NCBI GenBank assembly: GCA_027603945.1
Contig: JADIIU010000049.1
Location: forward strand, 33,858-97,857
Source of the DNA: Terramyces sp. JEL0728
Lineage: Eukaryota > Chytridiomycota > Chytridiomycetes > Rhizophydiales > Terramycetaceae
Length of the DNA: 64,000 nucleotides
Direction of reading: 5' to 3'
The notes below the pieces were generated by a model. It had not been told where the DNA came from. It worked only from the letters and a program-made list of their open reading frames with translations, and did not search any database. Of the stretch, positions 57,473 through 64,000 are shown piece by piece (position 1 is the stretch's first letter; every line of letters starts with the position of its first letter). The translations under genes were made by a program, and so were the position numbers.

Positions 57473-57691
57473 TTACCAGCGGGATAATAAAGTAGGATGT
57501 GATATTAATAATTCTTTACAAAATTGTCTTTTTTTCTCTGTAGATATCTTGTCAACAAACCCTTTGGTATTACGACAACTAATAAGAGGATAATGGACTG
57601 ATATACCCCTTGCTTGCTGATTCTGGAAATCCTTCACCCAAACATCAAGTTTTATTGTGAAGAATGTGTCTGATCTTGCGATAGTTGCCAT
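57473..57691 (-). CDS. Small hypothetical protein
   Basis: 72 codons from an ATG (57689-57691) to a TAA that overlaps AATAAA (GGTAATAAAT), the arrangement seen at other 3' ends in this window. It is basic (DKISTEKKRQFCKELLISHP). No family and no membrane segment are recognised. The neighbours are the GT25 gene on the left and the helicase gene on the right, which starts 127 bp away in divergent orientation. Confidence 0.4.
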   Translation of the reverse strand: MATIARSDTFFTIKLDVWVKDFQNQQARGISVHYPLISCRNTKGFVDKISTEKKRQFCKELLISHPTLLSRW

Positions 57692-57817
57692 TCAATTATC
57701 GAAATATAATCGCCTCAATATCATTTTCTGGTGAGAGAACAATACCATGGTAGGTGGATATTTCCCAAGGTGTTGCGCGTAGCAAGACTGTGGCTTGGTT
57801 AAAGTTGGTTACGATTA

Positions 57818-60800
57818 ATGCCGCATTGTCCCTTTCACCAAAAAATGGAAAGTTTCACCAAATGGATAGTACCATCTGAAGCAAACTTGAATGATCCTGA
57901 CACTATTCACTATCCAATATTTGTTGAATTTGACGCATTGTTCCTTCGTGCGCTACATATGTCTCATGGAAAGGATGATTGTCCTCCAGCACCAATCACA
58001 GTCTTTGCTACGTTCGAAAGACTACTGGAACTTTTACTGTCCAGTAGTAGTGATGTGTGGGTATTACATACAGAAGGGGTGTTTCAAACACTATGGAAGA
58101 GTATGACTGCTACCGCTCAGCTACTTCGCAAAATTCTACTGGATATTGTCTACAACCATCATAAAGGTGTTCAGGTTCGCTGTATCTCATCTTTGGAACA
58201 ACTGGAAAGTTTGGTTTTGGAACGGACACCTCAAATCTACATTACTCAAGACTTTACTGATTTTCAACAAACAACAAGTTTTGTTTTTAAGAAGATTGAA
58301 AACTTTCAAGACAGGTTTTTCTTTTTGCAATGTTGTTATCTGAAAATGGATATTGCTATTTTGACTACCAATGATCTGGACATAAGGAGTAATTTAATAT
58401 TCCCAATAATCGAGTTGCTCCAACCAAAACAGAAAGATGTCGTCAAGTTCGTCAATCAGAAAAGGAAGCTTTACTGGGAAGCAGTAACTGAACTAACCGG
58501 AAATGTTAGACTTTCTCTTTCAAATGTTCTTTATCAGTGTTACAGCCAAATTGGTGATACTTATATAGCAGAAATTGGGGATGAGAATACAGTGGAAAAT
58601 AGGTCGAATATAGTAGAAGTATGGTCGATACATCGAACGGTTCTTGAAAAGATATCATTTGAAGATCGACTTTTTGTTCTTACAGTAAACTATCCAAAAT
58701 CAACACAAACCATCATTGAAACCATATCTTTGCACATACTTACAATTCTGGATAATTCATTATTTTTTTCATCAGAATTTATTGACTTGTATGATCCAAA
58801 GATTCTCTACGTAGTTGCAAACCATATGAATGAAGTCAAAAAAGTAAAAGATATTCACCAGCTTTTGTCTGAAAACTCGAACTCGATTCGTAAATCAGGA
58901 AGAATGGAAAAGTCAAGCTTCCCACTTTCGCCTTTTTTGAAAAAACTGACTGAACATAATGTATTTCTGACAAATGATGAATTTGTTTCAACCAGAACCC
59001 CAGATACATTCCCCAACTTTTTTCGCAAAAATATTTCTGATCAGCATTGGCACAACAGTAGATTGTTAGACGATGATTACAAAGTACAGGCAAAAAATAA
59101 TCGCCAATTGCGTTCCTTACAAAAAGAAGCCACTTATAACCAAAAGTTTGGAGAGTCGTTTAACTCAGTTTCCAAGTTCGACAAACGCCTAACCATGGCT
59201 CTTAATTCATGTCCAGAGGAGAAAGTAGTCGCCAAGAAAAAGAATGGTAAAAAGGAATCATCTTCGGCTAAAGTGAAACAATTAGTTTTGGAACAAGCGA
59301 AAGAAAAAGAAAAGGAAAAGTCCTTGAAAGAATTCAATCGAATAGTCAAGTTAGCAGATTCTAAAAAGCCCCTTAGAGAAGCGGTGGTATATTTAGAAGA
59401 TGAAATTTCAAAGATTGTAACCGACGATGATCTGGAATTAAATTTGTATTTTGCCCTTTGCAAAAGATCAAGTCAACTAGTTGAAATGGAACAAACTTTG
59501 GATTCAAAGGTACGGTTGTTTACAACTGCTCGGGATTTGTGGAGATTCCACCAGTTCCGATTAGATGCCAAAGAGAAGGACACTATCATGGATTACTTTC
59601 TTCAGCTTAACATGCATAGGTTGGTGGAAAGGTTATCAAGTGAAAATGCTAACCCATCAACTGATGATCAGAGCATTGACTTTCAATTGGAGTACTGTGG
59701 TCACTTGTTACCTCGAAAAACGAATTCTGTTCATGACGACCGTGTTTCAAAGTTCTTTGTTCCGGATAGGTGGCAAGTTGGCTTGCTCGATGCTGTAGAC
59801 GAACATAAGAGTATACTGGTTGTTGCTCCTACATCTTCAGGCAAAACCTTTGTGAGCTACTATTGCATATCGAAAATTCTCGATTCGAAAAAGAAAATAG
59901 TTTTTGTAGTCCCAACAAAAGCGTTGGTGAATCAAATAAGAGCGGATATTTACAACCGATATGGACGAATTTACGCAGTATTCACACGGGATGAACGTAA
60001 TGACAATTGTATGACTGCACAGGTTTTAATTACCGTTCCACAAGTTCTTGAAACGCTTCTTCTTAGTCCAGAGGGTAGAAAATGGGCGGAATCATTGCAT
60101 TATGGAATACTGGATGAAATCCATTCGATTGACGACAAGGAGAGTGGTTCATGCTGGGAAAGGATATTAGCTTTGATCCCATGCCCTGTAATCTGTCTCA
60201 GTGCAACGATTGGTAATTTTCCCCTCTTCTCTGAATGGTTAAACGAAGTACAGGTAGCAAAGGGATACAAGTTACACATTGTCCTCAAAACGGATCGATG
60301 GAATGACTTGGTAATTTCTCAATATACTGGAACACAAAATACGCCGTACAACTCCTCTTCCACATTCTGGCAGTTGGATAAATTAAACAAATCAAGTGTG
60401 AATATGTCCAACTTTTCATATCTTCACCCAATGAGCCTTTTTACAACTCCCAATGGATGGATGCTTTTTCTAAAGACTCAAAATTCATTGCAACATATTC
60501 AACTAACTCCTAAACAATCAAATGATCTTTTCGCAACACTTAAACGACTAAGAAAAGAGTTTAATCTCGATATTGACAGTATTGATCCGAAACAGTTCTT
60601 CAAGGAGAGCCCTTTTCTGGATAGAAATCAAGTGCATGATTGGTCCTCCAAATTGAAACAGTATTTGTGTAGCAAGCTCAATCTCGATCAGATAAAACGT
60701 GTATTTAGTGAATTACCTAGCGGTCATGTACCTGAAATCACGGCTAAAAAGGACAGGTTTTTCAATCTCCTAGTGGAACTAGATTGTTCCGATAGACTTC

Positions 60801-62404
60801 CTGCTATCGCTTTTGTGCTCAACAAAGATGGTTGCAAGGACTTGGCTTTCCACTGCCTTCGGATATTAAGACACGAGGAAGAATCCCAGAAGAAGGCAGC
60901 AACAGTGGAGAAGCTTAGGCCAGTGAAAACAAAAAAGAAATCTGCTTCTAAAAATGAAGGAGATATTTCTGAAGATGACATTGTCATAGAGACAATACAT
61001 CGTACGCATGCATTCAAAGGCAAAGTTTCACTTGAATTGGACAATTATTGGATTGATCGGCTACTTTATAAAACAAAGTGGGATGCCAAAAACGGATATA
61101 TACTAGCGCTACAGTTTGGAATCGGAATACATCATGGGGGAATGCCAAAAGCATACAGGGATTGTGTAGAGGCTCTGTTTAGGGAGGGCAAACTACGTGT
61201 CATAATTGCTACCAGTACACTTGCAATGGGGATCAATATGCCATGTAGAACAGTTATTATATGCTATGATTCCAAATTCTTGAGTCCACTGATGTATCAA
61301 CAAATGGCAGGTCGAGCAGGGAGAAGAGGATTTGATTCCGAAGGACATGTCGTATTTTTTGAAATTCCACTCGCAAAATTGTCAACTCTCATTTGTTCAC
61401 CTTTACCGGAGTTGAAAGGTAACTCAACGTTCACGACGTCCACAGTACTACGATTTGCGAATTTGTATCATTCTGTGGATACGAAAATACAAGATAATGT
61501 AATTCAAGCATTGTCATTACTACTGAGAATCCCACTTTCAACATATTCTCAAAAGTCTAACAAGGATATTGTATCCCACAGGCTTGCATTCTCATGCGGC
61601 CTCTTGCAAACCATTTCCATTGTTGATCAAAATTTAAAACCAATTGCTTCTTCAGCGATGAACTTGTTAGAACGAATGCACTATCATGATCCAGCGAACT
61701 TGATTCTCTTGCTCTTGCTGAATTCGCCGGAAATGATAGATTATGTGGAATCAATTCCCAGCATAATTGAAGCTTCAGAGAACCTTATGGAAATACTTTG
61801 TCATCTTTTTAATAGACGTAAACTCCCGCATCAATATGTCAGACTTACGGGATGTACAAACATTCAACTACCGAAACTTGCTCCTGGCATTGCCAAGCGA
61901 ATCAATGAATGGAATACCTTGCTTACGAAAGAACTTTATCAGTATTTAGCAATGCAGTCGCAACACAGAGCAAACTTTAAACTGCCCTTATCAAAGCTAT
62001 CACTGCCCTACTTTGCCAATCGAGTAGAGTCAAGTCTCAGCATATGGTTACATTCAAAGACACGTCGCGTAAAGTCGGTATTGCAACATCCATTTGTTGC
62101 AATTCGGGGAACACCAGATTCAGAAGCTTCCCCAATAGACTATGTACTTCCAATCCAAGCACCTGTATTCGTTGAAGATTTGCAATTGAATAACTATGCC
62201 CTTCTATTCTACAAACATGGATCAATAAAGACACTTGCACGAGAAAATAAGATGTCGGATCATGCAGCCTGGGCTGTCTTGAAAGACTGGTCACTCAATT
62301 TGCGTTCAATGAAAGAATGCATGAAGCCAAACGAGTCCAAGTTTGGACAGGTTGTATCTTTAATGGTAGATCAATTTACAGAGCATTTCTCAAAAACCTT
62401 ATAG
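57818..62404 (+). CDS. DDX60-like Ski2-family RNA helicase
   Basis: 1,528-aa intronless protein. The N-terminal 600 residues are the poorly conserved DDX60-type region, ending in a Lys-rich coil (LEQAKEKEKEKSLKEFNRIV). The helicase core starts near residue 650: WQVGLLDAVDEHKSILVVAPTSSGKTFVSYY (motif I), VVPTKALVNQI (Ia), ILDEIHSID (DEIH box), LSATIGN (III), IATSTLAMGINMPCRTVI (V) and QMAGRAGRRGFD (VI). Ski2-like winged helices follow. DDX60 relatives act in RNA decay and antiviral sensing in animals, and the fungal function is unknown. A second ATG ten codons in is an alternative start. Confidence 0.88.
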   Translation: MPHCPFHQKMESFTKWIVPSEANLNDPDTIHYPIFVEFDALFLRALHMSHGKDDCPPAPITVFATFERLLELLLSSSSDVWVLHTEGVFQTLWKSMTATAQLLRKILLDIVYNHHKGVQVRCISSLEQLESLVLERTPQIYITQDFTDFQQTTSFVFKKIENFQDRFFFLQCCYLKMDIAILTTNDLDIRSNLIFPIIELLQPKQKDVVKFVNQKRKLYWEAVTELTGNVRLSLSNVLYQCYSQIGDTYIAEIGDENTVENRSNIVEVWSIHRTVLEKISFEDRLFVLTVNYPKSTQTIIETISLHILTILDNSLFFSSEFIDLYDPKILYVVANHMNEVKKVKDIHQLLSENSNSIRKSGRMEKSSFPLSPFLKKLTEHNVFLTNDEFVSTRTPDTFPNFFRKNISDQHWHNSRLLDDDYKVQAKNNRQLRSLQKEATYNQKFGESFNSVSKFDKRLTMALNSCPEEKVVAKKKNGKKESSSAKVKQLVLEQAKEKEKEKSLKEFNRIVKLADSKKPLREAVVYLEDEISKIVTDDDLELNLYFALCKRSSQLVEMEQTLDSKVRLFTTARDLWRFHQFRLDAKEKDTIMDYFLQLNMHRLVERLSSENANPSTDDQSIDFQLEYCGHLLPRKTNSVHDDRVSKFFVPDRWQVGLLDAVDEHKSILVVAPTSSGKTFVSYYCISKILDSKKKIVFVVPTKALVNQIRADIYNRYGRIYAVFTRDERNDNCMTAQVLITVPQVLETLLLSPEGRKWAESLHYGILDEIHSIDDKESGSCWERILALIPCPVICLSATIGNFPLFSEWLNEVQVAKGYKLHIVLKTDRWNDLVISQYTGTQNTPYNSSSTFWQLDKLNKSSVNMSNFSYLHPMSLFTTPNGWMLFLKTQNSLQHIQLTPKQSNDLFATLKRLRKEFNLDIDSIDPKQFFKESPFLDRNQVHDWSSKLKQYLCSKLNLDQIKRVFSELPSGHVPEITAKKDRFFNLLVELDCSDRLPAIAFVLNKDGCKDLAFHCLRILRHEEESQKKAATVEKLRPVKTKKKSASKNEGDISEDDIVIETIHRTHAFKGKVSLELDNYWIDRLLYKTKWDAKNGYILALQFGIGIHHGGMPKAYRDCVEALFREGKLRVIIATSTLAMGINMPCRTVIICYDSKFLSPLMYQQMAGRAGRRGFDSEGHVVFFEIPLAKLSTLICSPLPELKGNSTFTTSTVLRFANLYHSVDTKIQDNVIQALSLLLRIPLSTYSQKSNKDIVSHRLAFSCGLLQTISIVDQNLKPIASSAMNLLERMHYHDPANLILLLLLNSPEMIDYVESIPSIIEASENLMEILCHLFNRRKLPHQYVRLTGCTNIQLPKLAPGIAKRINEWNTLLTKELYQYLAMQSQHRANFKLPLSKLSLPYFANRVESSLSIWLHSKTRRVKSVLQHPFVAIRGTPDSEASPIDYVLPIQAPVFVEDLQLNNYALLFYKHGSIKTLARENKMSDHAAWAVLKDWSLNLRSMKECMKPNESKFGQVVSLMVDQFTEHFSKTL

Positions 62405-62693
62405 GAACCCTTTCAAAGAATTTCAAACTTGCTTTCTTTCCCCTGTCGAGTTTACAAACAAATTGAATAAATTAATTCTCTCTATTTCGAACAATCCCGA
62501 TCCAACGTTCCAAGCTCTGTCTTTTAACTATTTCGCACTACAAACCCTGGAAAGGATTTTCAGGTTGTATTCCTCTTTAATAGTCCTAGTTTCAGCCTAA
62601 TTCATAGATTCTACCACTATTGTTTGAAGGTTTGCAGAATGAAGCGGAAACCAGACAGTATCACTGACTGTTAGCATTCTCGTTTGGTAAATA

Positions 62694-63731
62694 TCACAAC
62701 TTTATTGCCATTCCAGTATTGGAGCTTTCTGTCGCTGCTTCGATAACCTTGATGGTTAGCGCTCCAAGCTCTTGGAAAACCCCAACCTTGCCCAAATCCC
62801 TTGTTTCAATAGCTTCAGAGACAATCTTGTAGAATTCTGCATAATTTCCATTCTTTACCTCGATTTCACCATTTATAGAGTCATTAACCAAAGTAGCCTT
62901 TCGATCTTTAGAAACCCCAAAACAAGAATCAGTAATTTTAATTCCCGACCGTAATTGTGGTTCTTGTGGGTCTGTTCCTACGATGGAAAAAGAACCCTTC
63001 ATTCCATGAATTAAGTACCTTGGGCCATTGATTCTAGCTACCATTCTAGCACAAAGTCTGACGATCGGTCCATCATTGTACCGTAAGATTATTGAAAAGT
63101 AGTCTACTGTACTAGTTTCTTTCAACTTTCTAGTATTTTCAACAATAGCTTGGACAGATGATGGGATACCAAACAATACTAACGCTTGATGAATTAAATG
63201 TGGACCCAGGTCATAGAGAATACCAGACGCTTCAAGATCAAGCTCCCTCCAAGCGTCAGCACTCTTCATATACGGCCTAAACCTATCAAAATTAGATTCA
63301 AATTCAACTATTCTTCCCAATGTGTTTTCCTTGATTAATGAGTGTAAAGTCATGAAATCACCATCAAAGACTCTGTTTTGGTAACATGCTAAAACCACTT
63401 GATTTTCTTTTGCTATTGAAATTAAATGCTGTGCTTGTTGATGAGTTGTAGCCATTGGTTTTTCTACTACCACATGTTTCTTTAATTTGAGATATTCCAA
63501 AACTTGGGCATAGTGCAAATGAGAAGGAGAGGTAACTACTACCAAATCAACATCCTTGATAAATTCTTCCTTCTTGGTAGTCACTGGCACATGCTCAAAC
63601 CCAGGAACTGGTTTATCGGAACTGTTGCGAAGAAAAGATACTAGGTTGAATCTGTTGTTGTTCAAGACAAATGGAGCGTGAAACACTTGAGCAGACAGAC
63701 CAGCACCAACAATTCCTACTGAAATCACCAT
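62694..63731 (-). CDS. Gfo/Idh/MocA-family NAD(P) oxidoreductase
   Basis: 345-aa single-exon sugar or inositol-type dehydrogenase. The Rossmann motif is VGIVGAGLSAQVFHAPFV (GxGxxA-like). VVVEKPMATTHQQA holds the conserved EKP lysine. ILYDLGPHLIHQAL supplies the catalytic Asp/His. The 'AQVFHAPF' start is typical of the YhhX/YdgJ-like subgroup with fungal and bacterial members. The substrate is unknown. Confidence 0.88.
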   Translation of the reverse strand: MVISVGIVGAGLSAQVFHAPFVLNNNRFNLVSFLRNSSDKPVPGFEHVPVTTKKEEFIKDVDLVVVTSPSHLHYAQVLEYLKLKKHVVVEKPMATTHQQAQHLISIAKENQVVLACYQNRVFDGDFMTLHSLIKENTLGRIVEFESNFDRFRPYMKSADAWRELDLEASGILYDLGPHLIHQALVLFGIPSSVQAIVENTRKLKETSTVDYFSIILRYNDGPIVRLCARMVARINGPRYLIHGMKGSFSIVGTDPQEPQLRSGIKITDSCFGVSKDRKATLVNDSINGEIEVKNGNYAEFYKIVSEAIETRDLGKVGVFQELGALTIKVIEAATESSNTGMAIKL

Positions 63732-64000
63732 TTAATATCTTAAAGAAACAATAAAGCGCAAGTTGTTAATTTAGAGGTGGGCTCAATTTCGAGTCATCAA
63801 GCAGCAACATGGCAGAATATCAGAGTTAAATTACAGTTTAATAGTTGATTGACTATTAGATTCAACCAATGGTAGAAGTCGTAAGGCTGGGCATTCGGTT
63901 GTAGGTGGGTAAATGTGAGCTAAACCATAACCATGTATGGCTAAACAAATACATAATAATGCCGTGATGGATTTATTACAAGTTGAACTTTAAGAATTGA

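Noticed and set aside
57891..62294. Several 60-100-codon ORFs inside the helicase gene on both strands
   Set aside because: They are shadows of one continuous 1,528-codon frame with all helicase motifs.

Overview
Nuclear DNA of a small, compact eukaryotic genome. About 45 genes lie on both strands, often tens of bases apart or abutting. The gene set is opisthokont and most like fungi: a BZZ1-type F-BAR/C1/SH3/SH3 protein, ORC4, a KCS1-type IP6 kinase, NOP56, SWP73, YKT6, an Sso-like syntaxin, HMG-box genes and F-box/ankyrin proteins. I cannot name the species; an early-diverging fungus or close relative is my inference. The standard genetic code applies: TAA, TAG and TGA all act as real stops here.

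The dominant signal is splicing. Most recognisable proteins are broken into overlapping reading frames. The frames rejoin exactly when segments of 18-24 nt (mode 20) are removed. These segments read GTA...(C/T)T(A/G)A(C/T)...(T/C)AG. I placed 86 of them by hand. In every multi-exon model but one, the summed exon length is a multiple of three and the protein matches its family across the junctions. The exception is one junction in the NYN/LOTUS gene. The coordinates below therefore span whole genes, with introns listed in the evidence.

Layout. 1-5.9 kb: two HMG-box genes, ORC4 and a syntaxin, all on the minus strand. 5.9-15.9 kb: a long F-box protein, WDR53, an ABCC transporter, a DEAD-box helicase and a TauD-like dioxygenase. 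16-18.4 kb: two F-box/ankyrin paralogues. 18.5-24.9 kb: TFIIA large subunit, NOP56, SWP73, a diamine acetyltransferase, Hikeshi and NAA30. 24.9-30.9 kb: BZZ1 and CHK1 (stop codons touching), a small RVxF-motif protein and NADP-isocitrate dehydrogenase. 31.3-35.1 kb: two tandem eRF1 genes, the second intronless with an in-frame TGA, then an MDR oxidoreductase. 35.3-45.3 kb: IP6 kinase, a DUF676 lipase, an NYN/LOTUS-repeat/glycogen-binding fusion, U1A/U2B'', SAM synthetase and 4-HPPD. 45.3-51.9 kb: a LAA2/aftiphilin-like adaptor protein, YKT6, RAMP4, a P-type ATPase with an N-terminal extension and AP-2 sigma. 51.9-55.4 kb: an island of short genes sharing a CPI...WY motif, plus gene remnants. 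55.4-64 kb: long intron-free genes (GT25-type glycosyltransferase, DDX60-like helicase, Gfo/Idh/MocA oxidoreductase).

Functional themes are housekeeping. They include replication and checkpoint control (ORC4, CHK1), transcription and chromatin (TFIIA, SWP73), RNA and translation (NOP56, U1A/U2B'', eRF1), membrane traffic (syntaxin, YKT6, AP-2 sigma, LAA2-like, BZZ1) and metabolism (IDP, SAM synthetase, HPPD). The most unusual points are the micro-introns, the stop-interrupted eRF1 paralogue, the NYN-LOTUS-CBM48 fusion and the small-gene family.
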